A DNA stretch of 64,000 nt from Erythrocercus mccallii. Lineage: Eukaryota > Chordata > Aves > Passeriformes > Dicruridae. Numbering within the stretch: the stretch's first letter is position 1; each line of letters begins with the position of its first letter. Under the pieces are notes generated by a model. It saw nothing but the letters and a program-made list of their open reading frames with translations, ran no database searches and was not told the DNA's origin. A program made the position numbers and the translations under genes. Where the stretch lies: positions 62,001-126,000 of the forward strand of contig VZRG01002059.1 of the NCBI GenBank assembly GCA_013397435.1, written 5' to 3'. Below, in pieces: positions 1-10,393 of this stretch.

Positions 1-2070
1 ATGAAAAGAATGTGGGATATCACTTATATGCAGGTCTGATACCAGACAAAGGCAGAAAGTAGAATCTGAAAGAATATTTTTTGGAAAGGAGGCCTCCTGA
101 CTTGTTTGGAGATATGTATAATTTAAAATGAAAGCAAACGCTAGCTAAAAACATACAGCAAAACAAAACTGCTAGGCTTGAAGAATTATTTTTAAATTGG
201 AGACAGACACTTAATTGCTGGTGTTTGACTCTCTCTGTTGCCAGATATTGAGTCTAGAAATGTGAATAATGTGGGCTAGTGCCTTCTGCCTTGGAAATGC
301 TCTGAAATTATTTATTCTTCTGGGTTTTGAGCCAGACAGCTGGTAAATAAAATTATATTTTCCATAGAATTTGGCAGACAGATGTGTGTAGATACTGATG
401 GAGTCCTGCCTCGATGGTTCACATACCCAAGGTAGTGTTAATTCCCCAGGTATATTTACCAGAATTTGTCACCAGTGTTTAGATCTCTACATGATTCCAT
501 CAGTTCTTACATCAAAAATACTGAGATAGATGATGCAGTTCTCTGTAGAAGTCCACAGAAAATGATATAAAGGTAGAACTGGAAAAAGACAAAAACTTGC
601 ACTGAGCAGCAGAACCACAGGATCCAATCCAACATCTGCTGGCAGCACATCCACTTTATTTAACCTTCACACCAGGGCACAGCTCACCACAGAAACAGCA
701 TCCCATGGGAGGCTGGAGAGCTTCATCCTCAGGGGTGGGGATAGGAAGGACTGAATGTAAAACTGCCAGTAGAATTCCACTAAAAGAAAGAGTCAGGAAC
801 TGGAAAAATCCAATGGGAAAAGCAGTGAGGAAAAGATGATTTGAATTGGCATCTTTTGGCTGGGGAAACTTCAGGCTTGGGGATTTTTAGGCTGTCCTTG
901 AGAGGCTTGAGTCTATTAAATATCCGTTAGGCATAATTACTTAAAAACTCCAGCCTGTGAAGTCTTTCTTAGCAACATGAGGTTTAAGTGGGAAAGTACA
1001 AGGTTTTCCTGAGAACTCTTGCAGTGTCTGAGTAATTTTTCATTGAAAATGATGCATTTTCCCATATCCAGCTGAGATTTGTAATTATTCTAATAAGGGA
1101 CATTGTTACAGAAAAATCATAACTCAGTGAAGGTTTTGCTATCACATCAATTTCTGCATATCTTGTGAAGAAAATGTCCTGAAGAGGTGTTACAGTATAA
1201 TTTCTGGGTTTTTTTTAAATAAAGATGCTGCTGTTTTTCATGTGTTCTCTTCCCTCTAAAGGAATATTTATATATTTTCCCTCTCTAACATTGTATATTT
1301 GCCAATATGAAACTGCACTGGCTCTCAGTGCTTTACCTGAGTAAAAAGGGCTCTTGATTATCCTCAACATTAAAATTAACCTGAACATTAACATTTCCTA
1401 CCTGACCTGGAAATATTCCAGCATGGCCAAATGGGTCAGAGCTGTGTTAATTATAATTCTGGTTTCAATATATAACAACATAGTAATTTATATACATGGA
1501 CAAAGTCTGGATAAAGAAAATGATGAGAAGAAAATGAACTACCAATCCTCAGTGAAGTGTATATTTCCTACGGCAAGATTCAAGGAAACAATTTAAAATC
1601 ACTGTGAAACTGGTCTTAGAGAAGTGGCTGAAAAAATTGTGTATTTTTATTGGACAATATGGAATCAGCTGTGATTTTTACAGCAGAACAGAGATAAGCA
1701 CTGGCACTTTGCACTTGTGAAGAGCTGTTGAAAAACTAAACTAACAAAAAGAGCCAGGAGGTAATTTTTTTAAACATGCTTATCAAAATTTTCAGTCTTT
1801 TCCTTTAAACTTTGGGTGATTATCCAATAACTTTGCATAAATAAAACAATTCAGTTACAATCCTATTCAGAATACATCTAGCAGATGTTAAAATCATTTC
1901 AGTTGGGGTAAATTGTTAAATTAAACTTGATGTTTAATCTTTATATTTGTATGCGTTGCCTTGAATTAACTATAGATTGATTCACTTGAGTAAATCATTC
2001 TTCCTTGAAGGTTTTGTCCGGTTAAAAATCACACTTTATCACATTTTGATTTCTTTTTTTTTCTCCACAG
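1..2070 (+). other. USP10: USP10 intron (3' part), no exon seen
   Basis: This AT-rich stretch runs up to the acceptor just before 2071, where a pyrimidine tract ends in ctccacag. I looked for the expected preceding USP10 exon, which encodes the segment before the SVVYQQ motif, and did not find it, so that exon lies upstream of the window. The short open frame around 1354-1596 has no recognisable similarity and I take it as chance. Confidence 0.75.
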
Positions 2071-2236
2071 ATCTGTTGTTTACCAGCAGAGTTCCAAGGA
2101 GTCTGCCACTCTGCAGCTTTTCTTTACCCTGCAGCTGGACATCCAGTCGGACAAGATCCGCACCGTGCAGGATGCCTTGGAAAGCTTGGTGGCAAGAGAG
2201 TCTGTGCAAGGATACACCACCAAAACCAAGCAAGAG
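2071..2236 (+). CDS. USP10: USP10 coding exon (fourth from last)
   Basis: The acceptor is ctccacag before 2071 and the donor is gtgtgg from 2237. The first base completes a split codon, so the exon enters in phase 2; it leaves in phase 0. It encodes 55 residues beginning SVVYQQSSKESATLQ and ending TTKTKQE, inside the USP catalytic fold. One visible difference from the human protein I remember is Leu for Pro after ATLQ. Confidence 0.95.
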
Positions 2237-5200
2237 GTGTGGTCTGTTCACCCCTTATTCACAGCCAAGTACTAAACTTTTAATTTAAAAGGGTTTTCAT
2301 AGAGCTCTGGCTTTACAAAGAGTTGTTGGAACGCACCTTAACAAAAGAGGTGCAAACCTTTTCAGAGTGTCCTGCAACAGTGAAATGTCAGCTCTGAAAC
2401 AAAGCCAGGCCTGTAAATACTTGGAGTTTGAATTGATGTAATAATTTATTGGGGATTTTAATGGAGAATTTTCTAAATTAACGGGCTAAACTGTGGTGAG
2501 GATACGTAATATTATGTTCAATATCATAATTTACTGATTCCTGGGGATTGCCAGATGCTGTTAGTAAAGGAGCAGCTCTTCAGAGTAAATACTTTTTGAT
2601 TTTACAAATAATACATTATAGTAATAATTGCAGTAGAAAAGTACTTACAAGGAGGAAAAGCATGCCTTTGGTTTGGCAGTTTGAGAACTTGTGATAGAGG
2701 ATAATAATTAAACTTCCCTCACTAAAGCCTTGCCTTGTTTCCTGTGGTGGGTGGTAGCAAAGGCATCTCTGGTGTGCAGGGACTGCTCACATGGGAATTC
2801 CACGTGCACTGTTGGTGACTCTGGAATTCTAGGTGTTCCCTCTGACATTGATGTCTGTAGTTCTCAAAATCCTCAGAGTGAGAACAGGATTAGATGAAGA
2901 AAGGATGGTTCATTTCCCTTGAAAAGCTAAAGATGAACAGCAGAAATTACCTTGAGTATTCAGAACATGTATTTCTCCAGTCGTTTTCTACGTGAAAGAA
3001 ACATTTGCAAGCTGATTATGATTTACCACACAGATCTTGTTGTGCTTGCCATTCTTTTTTTTTGCCTTTTACTGCAAATGGTTTAAAGTTTTTGACTGAC
3101 AATCCAGTGCTCTGTTGGAAGAAATCGTGTTCAGATTAGGTGCTGCATGATATTTCAGTGTTTGGATGGAAATACAAGCACCGACAGTGTCTTCCAGATC
3201 TTTTTTTCAAAAGAAATTCAAATTGAAATAGTTGTTTTTATATTAAAATTGTAGTAAAAACACTGAACATAATGTCTGTAGAATCTTGGAAAGAGATAAT
3301 ACTTTTTCCCCATGAATTTCTATTCTACACGTAGGTTCTAGCAGAATCAAGCCATGTATTGAAAAATAATATGCTCATGGATACCAGTAAAGAGATTTTT
3401 CTCAAAAAATGGAGAAAAACTTTAAGCAGTTATTTCCAGAAATATTTTAATGTCTTCATTTCTAGGAAGGCAAAACATTTTTGCTCTCCAATTCTGAGCT
3501 CAGCTCCTGGTTTCCAGGCAGAAATTTTGTGGATTGTTTGGTTATAATTATGTAAAATTCACTATTTAGTAGAGAAAAGTGTGGTCAGAACTCATGTTTT
3601 TCTCTTCGAATATACTCTGTTCTTGTTTGAAACAACGTTAGGATTGAAGATCCAATGGGCTTTAAGTCACAAATGAGCATTTATCATAAATTAATACTGC
3701 AATAATAACAAATCTGGAGGGTTTGCTGCCAGTCTATTTAAAATTAAATACTTATTCCTTATTTAAAGGAGCAATTTGGAGGAGGTAACAAAAAATGACA
3801 GGTTTTCTTCCTCTGGGTTTGTGTGTCAGGTGGAGATCAGTCGAAGACTCACCTTAGAAAAGCTGCCCCCCGTTCTCGTCTTACACCTCAAACGCTTCGT
3901 GTACGAGAAGACCGGTGGATGCCAGAAGCTGATCAAGAACATTGAGTACACTGTTGATCTGGAAATCAGTAAAGGTAAAAGATTGATGAACAGAATTTCC
4001 CTCTCTTCATGGGAAAGATAATGTTGTATTTCCTATGAGTGTCTGTGGTTTAATTTTCTTCCACGCAAGATTTTGTCTTTATCGTTGGCTGAAGATTTGG
4101 TCATTTGGGTAAAACTTCAGTGGGTTTTTTTTTTTATGATGAAAGATCTTAAAGCCTTTGACACTTCCTAGACAATGGGTTGGCCAAATGAGAGCTTCCT
4201 GTGGATTTATGGAGTAAGGATATAGGCTGCTGAGGGCAGATATGGGAAGTGATCCTCTTGGATCCGTGTCTGTAGAAAACTGTTGCCAATACTGGATATT
4301 TTTATCACAAATTTAATTCAGAGAAGTGTCAAATTATTTAATTAATGAGTGTCTGCTGGAAGGAAATGGGTGTTTTATTGAAAATATACCCTGAAGGTAG
4401 ACAATCCATAGTGCAGAGGTTAAACAAGGATCCTTTATTTAACAAGTATCCTAGGAGATGATGACTTTAAATAGTGTGAGATTGGAAATTGTCCAGCATC
4501 CGAAGCTTGCCAAAATAATGGTTTTTGTTTTGAGCTGACAAATGGGACTGTTAGCCAGCCAGTAGCTCAAACAGGAATAAATAAAATCAATGTATACTCA
4601 TATCTCAACTGAGATCTGCACCTTGTCAGGCAGTGCCCTTTTATTTTACTTTATATTTTGTGTTAGGAATGTAAGCATGACTTGGAATCTGAAATTGATT
4701 ATGTCATTGTCTGATAACAGGAATGAACTGGAAAAAATGGAATAGTCTGGTCTTTTACTCTGTCTTTTTTTTCCCTTCATTTTTTGGTGGTATTTTTAAA
4801 CCTTTCATAAACCACAGTGTTCAGCAAACCTGCAAATTCACTCCCTTGATTACTATTACCGTTAGAACCATGACCATTCTTTAAAGGCTGCAGAAAAAGC
4901 TTTCATTAAATGTTCTCCTTTATGATAATGTTGGTTTCTCTGAAAAAGAATTGATCCTCTTGATACAGAGTTTCTAATGTGTGACTCCTTTTCCTCCTGC
5001 AGAGCTACTATCTCCTGGTGTGAAAAGTAAAATTTCAAAAGGCCAAAGAACCTACCGGCTCTTTGCAGGTATTTTATCTGTGTGGTCCCTCTATTGCAAA
5101 TGCAGATTCTGCATGTGGAATCACAGAAACACTGGGTTACATTAAGCGTTTTCTTTTAAATTGCACTGAAATAGCTTGTGGGTGTCAGATTCTTGTGTTT

Positions 5201-6217
5201 GGTGGGGGTTTGTTTAGAATTAGATTTGGTGTTGCTGGAGAAGCACTGATTTGGCTGCAAGGGTTGGGGATGCCAGGACAAGGGGGATGACTTTGCAGTG
5301 CCAGAGGGCAGGGTTAGATGGGATATTGGAAGAAACCCTTCCCTGTGAGGGTGGGAAGCTGCCTGCCATAAGGATGGGGTGGGACATAGGAACCTAAAGC
5401 AACCAAAAATTTGGTTTTACAGCCAAATCCCAGGGCACTGTCCTAGCTTCCTTCACTTTTTCCAGACCTAAAGATTATTTAAGCCGTACAAAGCCCACAT
5501 GTTCACGCCACCCAAGCCTCTGGATGTCACCCCACTGGGATTGACGTGGGCAGGACTGCAGAAAATCCCATTTTCTTCTTCCCCATGGGCAAACCAGTCC
5601 CAGTAACCTCCAGAAATACCACCAGGGGAATATTTGGGGTGGAGATTTGTCTCCTAGGAGACATGCATACTTTCTTCCCTGGCAGGGTGGGGGGAACCCT
5701 GGCATAGGTGCCCAGAGCAGCAGTGGCTGCCCCTGGATCCCTGGAAATGTCCAAGGCCAGGTTGGACATTGGGGCTTGGAGCAACCTGGGGTAGTGGCAG
5801 GTATCCCATGGCAGGGGGTGGGATGGGATGAGCTTTAAGATCCTTTCCAATCCCAAACCAATCCATGATTCCACCTCTGGACTTCTCCATGCTGGAGGTG
5901 TCCAAGGCAGGACATGGACCAAGCCGAGCTTTTAGCAGCTATCCTATGCCCTGCGCACCCCAAACTCAGGGAATCCCTAAACCCTGAGCCTTGCGGTGGA
6001 ATCTCTGAGCCCCATTCCTGTGCCCACAGTGGTGTACCACCACGGCAACAGCGCCACGGGCGGGCACTACACCACGGACGTGTTCCAGATCGGCCTGAAC
6101 GGGTGGCTGCGCATCGACGACCAGGCCGTCAGGGTCATCCACCACTCGCAGGTGGTCAAGGCGGCCCTGGAGCGCACAGCCTACCTCCTCTACTACCGCC
6201 AGGTGGACCTGCTGTGA
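2071..6217 (+). CDS. USP10: USP10 C-terminal part (last four coding exons; ubiquitin carboxyl-terminal hydrolase 10)
   Basis: USP10 is a cysteine protease that removes ubiquitin from substrates such as p53 and works with G3BP in the cytoplasm. Joining 2071-2236, 3830-3974, 5003-5068 and 6030-6217 gives an uninterrupted frame of 187 residues ending in TGA. Every junction is GT-AG. The fragment is the C-terminal half of the USP catalytic domain. It carries the family motif LPPVLVLHLKRF (about residues 66-77 of the fragment) and the His box GGHYTTD, with the catalytic His at fragment residue 138 (codon 6065-6067), then WLRIDD. The catalytic Cys and the N-terminal PAM2-like and G3BP-binding region are upstream of the window. 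Identification rests on near-identity to vertebrate USP10 recalled from knowledge and on its neighbour CRISPLD2. The gene is intact as far as it can be seen. Confidence 0.97.
2237..3829 (+). other. USP10: USP10 intron
   Basis: This is unique AT-rich intron sequence between two confirmed exons. I see no repeat family or extra exon in it. The donor gtgtgg is weaker than consensus. Confidence 0.9.
3830..3974 (+). CDS. USP10: USP10 coding exon (third from last)
   Basis: The exon runs from gtgtgtcag|GTG to AAAG|gtaaaa, phase 0 in and phase 1 out. It encodes VEISRRLTLEKLPPVLVLHL and continues KRFVYEKTGGCQKLIKN, which contains the conserved USP strand LPPVLVLHLKRF. An ATG-initiated open frame at 3776 runs into the exon from intron sequence, but the AG acceptor and protein homology place the exon start at 3830. 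Confidence 0.96.
3975..5002 (+). other. USP10: USP10 intron
   Basis: This intron of about 1.0 kb is AT-rich and I see no repeats or exons in it. It ends in the pyrimidine-rich acceptor ttcctcctgcag. Confidence 0.9.
5003..5068 (+). CDS. USP10: USP10 coding exon (second from last)
   Basis: This 66-bp exon enters in phase 1 and leaves in phase 1, completing Glu at its start. It encodes LLSPGVKSKISKGQRTYRLF followed by Ala. TYRLFA is the conserved strand leading to the catalytic His. The segment SKISKGQ is less like the mammalian sequence I recall than the rest of the fragment. Confidence 0.95.
5306..5355 (+). mobile_element. CR1-type LINE fragment (left piece)
   Basis: The stretch reading ttagatgggatattggaag followed by a cccttccctgtgagggtggg-like motif matches the passage that precedes the 3' end of bird CR1 elements in sense orientation. 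The CR1 at 36105-36345 shows the same motif in an unbroken copy. CR1 sequence resumes about 320 bp downstream. Confidence 0.6.
5673..5880 (+). mobile_element. CR1-type LINE 3' end, sense orientation
   Basis: This segment carries the CR1 3'-tail hallmarks in order: tgcccagagcagcagtggctg, then atgtccaaggccaggttgga, then atcccatggcagggggtggg, then tttaagatcctttccaatcc, and the terminal atgattcc. It is truncated at the 5' end and has no reverse transcriptase. It lies in USP10 intronic sequence. Confidence 0.85.
6030..6217 (+). CDS. USP10: USP10 terminal coding exon with catalytic His
   Basis: The acceptor is tgcccacag and the exon completes a Val codon. It encodes 62 residues ending YLLYYRQVDLL and stop TGA at 6215-6217. 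The GGHYTTD motif supplies the catalytic His (6065-6067) and WLRIDD the acidic residues near it. The exon is much richer in GC and CpG than the three upstream exons, and residues after IDDQ (AVRVIHHSQVVKAALERT) differ from the mammalian protein more than the core does. Confidence 0.97.
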
Positions 6218-6485
6218 CCTACAACATCACCGACTTTTCTCCTGTAAATGCTCTTCTGAGTGAATCTTTTTCCTTTGGGTTTGTTTTTTTTTTTTTTTTT
6301 TTTTCTGTTTTCTTATCCCCTCTTTTTATTCTCTTTTTTTTTTTTTTGTTCTCTCCCCCCTTGCAACTGTGGGATAGAGTGATAAAGGAAGCTGCCGTTT
6401 GTGCACAACGTAGTTTGTGTTGACTTTTTTGACTTTGTGGAATGGAAGCCTCGTGAATCACAAAAAAAGAAAATATTGAAAAAGA

Positions 6486-6528
6486 AATAAAGTTCATCCG
6501 AGTTAATGCTGAATCCTAAGATAATAAA
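6486..6528 (+). promoter_or_regulatory. USP10: Two proximal AATAAA poly(A) signals of USP10
   Basis: AATAAA occurs at 6486-6491 and again at 6523-6528, about 270-310 bases after the stop. They would give a short 3' UTR isoform. Use of either site is inferred from the hexamer alone. Confidence 0.5.
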
Positions 6529-7096
6529 AAGGGGATTTGCATTAAATTCCCACTTTCTAATTGCGTAGTAGAAGAAAACCCTGCACCAGCAACAGAACTT
6601 GTAGATTTCTGTGAAAATGTTTTATCTTTACTTCAGTAAAAAAAGAAAAAAAAAATTTAAAAAAATATAAAAAGCTCTCTCTGCTTCCCCAATAGTTTTT
6701 TGATAAGTGGTAAAATATGAGCCGATGTGTATGAGATGGAAATGGTCCTTTGTGCTTCAAAACATGTACAAACTGCAGAGTTGCTGGTTCCTGATAGGAA
6801 GACACATTTTAATAATTGTGCGATGAGAAACTGCTTAAGTACACATTGCAGATCAAATATTTGGAGTTAAGATGTTAGTCTATATAGATGGGTGATTGTA
6901 ACTTTATTGCTATTAAGAAATTTCAAACTGCATTTATGCTTCTGTGTACATGAAATTAAGAAAATGGGCAAAATAATTAAGATTGATATTTCTTTAAGTC
7001 TGCTTTGTTTAATTTTGCTGTCTGCTCTCCTATAATGTTGAGTTCCTAATTGTACACAGTTTAGTGATACCTAGAAGTATAAAGTTGTCGCCCATC

Positions 7097-7102
7097 AATA
7101 AA
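7097..7102 (+). promoter_or_regulatory. USP10: Distal AATAAA poly(A) signal of USP10
   Basis: AATAAA lies 880 bases after the stop and is followed within 20-40 bases by a gtgtgtgtgtggg GT-rich element, the expected downstream cleavage signal. This is the best candidate for the main transcript end. Confidence 0.75.
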
Positions 7103-9333
7103 AGTCACAAAGTTGGTTTAAGGTGTGTGTGTGGGTTTTGTTTTTCCTCAGATGTGAATTCGACCATTGCAAACTCTAAAGGTTTCTGTGTAGCACTTCT
7201 CAAGGTGTAGAGAGCCTTCCCCAAGTGAAGTGGAGATGATTTTTCTTTGCTTTTACTACTTTTTGAAACTTGAGAAATGTTCCAGTTTTGCATTCAGGTA
7301 GAACTGAACTTGGAGGGCAGAGGGAAAGGGACATGGCAGTCCCAGGGCTGGGCACTGAGGAGAGGGCACGGAATTCCTTCTGTGTCCTCCTGGAAATGCT
7401 GCACTGTTGTTTCTGAAGCAGGTGATGTTTTGTTTGTCTCTTCCTCAGCTGGCTGACATTGCCCTGGAGAACTTCTGGTAAAAATATTTCCTTAAAAATA
7501 TTTCCTTGATCAGCTTCCTGTTGCTTTCTCTTAAAGACTCCTGTATATTATTTAATTCTTGACAGTGGTGTTACGTCCTTTTTCATCATGGGATGGTGGA
7601 AGCTTCCTGGCTTGCTCTCACTCTGCTGCCCTCCGGTGTTGTCCTGCACAGGGAGGAATTTCCTGCCCACAGCTCTGGCTGTAGGAAGGAGCATCCCAAC
7701 CCCATGGCTCTTTGGGGTGGTCCTGTTCTGATGAGGAAGTTTAATGATGTTCTGGCATCGTTTTGGATGTCCAAATACATTGTTATGTTTTTGCTGCTCA
7801 TGCTTCATTAGTATTTTCTGATTTACAGGTGGTGACTGCTCGTGATTTTGGTGACATTCCACCAATTGTAAAATTTTCTGTGCAAAGCTCACTTGAATTT
7901 TGGGTGTTTGCAGGGAAAAACCTCAGCTCCTGGAGCTGGGGCTGCTGAAGGATTGGTGCTTCCAGGGCATCCCTGTGATGGGAATTGCCCCAGAGCCCCA
8001 CTGGTAAGAAGTTGAAATCTTGGGGCATTGGGAGGTTGTTCCAGAAAAGAAACCAGGTTTTGAACTTTCTGTTCTGTGCTGGTTATTATTCATGCTGTTT
8101 CTGGAACCTGGTTGAAGTGGTTTTCTGTACAGCAGAAATCCTGTTTTTAATTAGTCCTGTGGCTGTGTTGGATATTTATTTAGCTCTATCTCCAGTGCAT
8201 TGTGCAAAAATGCATTTCTGATAGTGCAGGTTAACCTGAATAGTCCAGAGAAAACTGCAGGTGATCAGTAATCAATGTATTACTTAATAGAGGTTACATA
8301 TGTTACTGTTTTAATGAGTCATTGCCAGTTTAAAAATCAAGTGTTGAAATTCTCTCAGTATGACTTGGAATTGTCTCAGTATCACTTAAAAGTGATTTTT
8401 TGCATATTTTACTGAGGATATTACAAATGTATTTGTCACTAAAGTCCTTCTGCAGTGTATTAAAAGGGAAATAAATGTGTGTGGTAACAGTGATGTGGAC
8501 ACACAGCCACAATTTTTATTTTCTGCATTAACTCCTCCCATTGTTGCAAAACAAGGAGCTTGCAGCTTTTGATGATTTGCTCTGTGTGTGATTATGAAAA
8601 TGGAAAACCCCAACACCCACAATGATACACCGTAAATCCGGTGTTTGTTTACTGAAGTTTAAACCAGATTTTGAGAATTTCTTTTAATGCACATTAGGAC
8701 CTGAAGTTTTCAAAATGAGAAACTGGATGTGCAGGTCCAAAGAGCTGTGAGGAAAGCCTTGTGCCATGTGCCAGATGTGCAGGGGAAGGGCTGGCTGGGC
8801 TGGGGGAGGAGGATTATTAAAGCAACGAGGTGTTTGGGGCTGGGGGAAGGTGTTTTAAGCAGGAAATTGCTGTTTCTCACAATATCCTCTGGAGATGGTG
8901 TCCCTTGGGGCTGGGCTGCAGCAGAGGGCAGGGCTGGGCTGGGCCAGGTGCAGGGGGTCCAGGATGGATCCTGAGCTGTCAGCAGAGGGTTTATCTATGT
9001 AAATGTGCTCCAAATCCGCTGCTCTTCAGTAGGAATGAAGAGCAAGCCGTGGACATGCAGGGGATGTTCCCAACATGGGAAGATTCGTGCAACTGGGGAT
9101 TTATTTTGGGCTGCCTTCACCCAAAGGGTTTTTTGGAAATCATTTTTATTGGTAGATAACCAGATGTGGTGGCTGCCGAGTTTGTCATAGCAGTTCACCT
9201 TCTGCTCTGGGGTGAAATCTCCAGAGATGGGTGCTGGGTTAAGGATCCTGAACTGTTCCAGTCTGCAGATGTGACCAGGGAATATCAGGAGCTGTGGCAA
9301 CAAGGTGAGTGAGGGGTTTTCATGGGATCCCAG

Positions 9334-9463
9334 ACTGATTTGGGTTGGAAAGGAGATTAAAACTCATCTTGTCCCACCTCCTGCCATGGGCAGGGCCAGC
9401 TTCCACTAGCCCAGGGTGCTCCAATCCCCATCCAACCTTGCCTTAAACTCCTCCAGGGATGGG
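9334..9463 (-). mobile_element. CR1-type LINE 3' end, antisense, cut by gap
   Basis: The segment tgatttgggttggaaagg, then cctgccatgggcagggcc, then ttccactagcccagggtg and ctccagggatggg is the reverse complement of a CR1 tail. It runs directly into the N gap, so the element's 5' part is missing from the assembly. Confidence 0.85.
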
Positions 9464-10393
9464 NNNNNNNNNNNNNNNNNNNNNNNNNNNNNNNNNNNNN
9501 NNNNNNNNNNNNNNNNNNNNNNNNNNNNNNNNNNNNNNNNNNNNNNNNNNNNNNNNNNNNNNNNNNNNNNNNNNNNNNNNNNNNNNNNNNNNNNNNNNNN
9601 NNNNNNNNNNNNNNNNNNNNNNNNNNNNNNNNNNNNNNNNNNNNNNNNNNNNNNNNNNNNNNNNNNNNNNNNNNNNNNNNNNNNNNNNNNNNNNNNNNNN
9701 NNNNNNNNNNNNNNNNNNNNNNNNNNNNNNNNNNNNNNNNNNNNNNNNNNNNNNNNNNNNNNNNNNNNNNNNNNNNNNNNNNNNNNNNNNNNNNNNNNNN
9801 NNNNNNNNNNNNNNNNNNNNNNNNNNNNNNNNNNNNNNNNNNNNNNNNNNNNNNNNNNNNNNNNNNNNNNNNNNNNNNNNNNNNNNNNNNNNNNNNNNNN
9901 NNNNNNNNNNNNNNNNNNNNNNNNNNNNNNNNNNNNNNNNNNNNNNNNNNNNNNNNNNNNNNNNNNNNNNNNNNNNNNNNNNNNNNNNNNNNNNNNNNNN
10001 NNNNNNNNNNNNNNNNNNNNNNNNNNNNNNNNNNNNNNNNNNNNNNNNNNNNNNNNNNNNNNNNNNNNNNNNNNNNNNNNNNNNNNNNNNNNNNNNNNNN
10101 NNNNNNNNNNNNNNNNNNNNNNNNNNNNNNNNNNNNNNNNNNNNNNNNNNNNNNNNNNNNNNNNNNNNNNNNNNNNNNNNNNNNNNNNNNNNNNNNNNNN
10201 NNNNNNNNNNNNNNNNNNNNNNNNNNNNNNNNNNNNNNNNNNNNNNNNNNNNNNNNNNNNNNNNNNNNNNNNNNNNNNNNNNNNNNNNNNNNNNNNNNNN
10301 NNNNNNNNNNNNNNNNNNNNNNNNNNNNNNNNNNNNNNNNNNNNNNNNNNNNNNNNNNNNNNNNNNNNNNNNNNNNNNNNNNNNNNNNNNNNN
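9464..10393. other. Assembly gap (930 N)
   Basis: A run of N. Open frames crossing it are artefacts of translating N as X. It abuts an antisense CR1, so collapsed repeat sequence is a likely cause. Confidence 0.99.

Larger units (their letters stand above)
5069..6029 (+). other. USP10: USP10 last intron, carrying CR1 sequence
   Basis: This intron separates the last two coding exons and ends at ctgtgcccacag. It contains CR1-like LINE sequence in two pieces (see 5306-5355 and 5673-5880). The open frames on both strands here come from the CR1 tail and are not genes. Confidence 0.85.
6218..7120 (+). other. USP10: USP10 3' UTR
   Basis: It starts at the base after the TGA. Long T runs (about 6276-6347) are followed by AT-rich sequence. 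It is probably bounded by the poly(A) signal at 7097 and a GT-rich downstream element. The right end is estimated at about 20 bases past the hexamer. Confidence 0.8.

Noticed and set aside
5527..5922. 131-residue minus-strand frame in the USP10 last intron, similar to frames near 36.0-36.3 kb and 24.4-24.8 kb
   Set aside because: The mutual similarity comes from CR1 LINE tails, not from a gene family.
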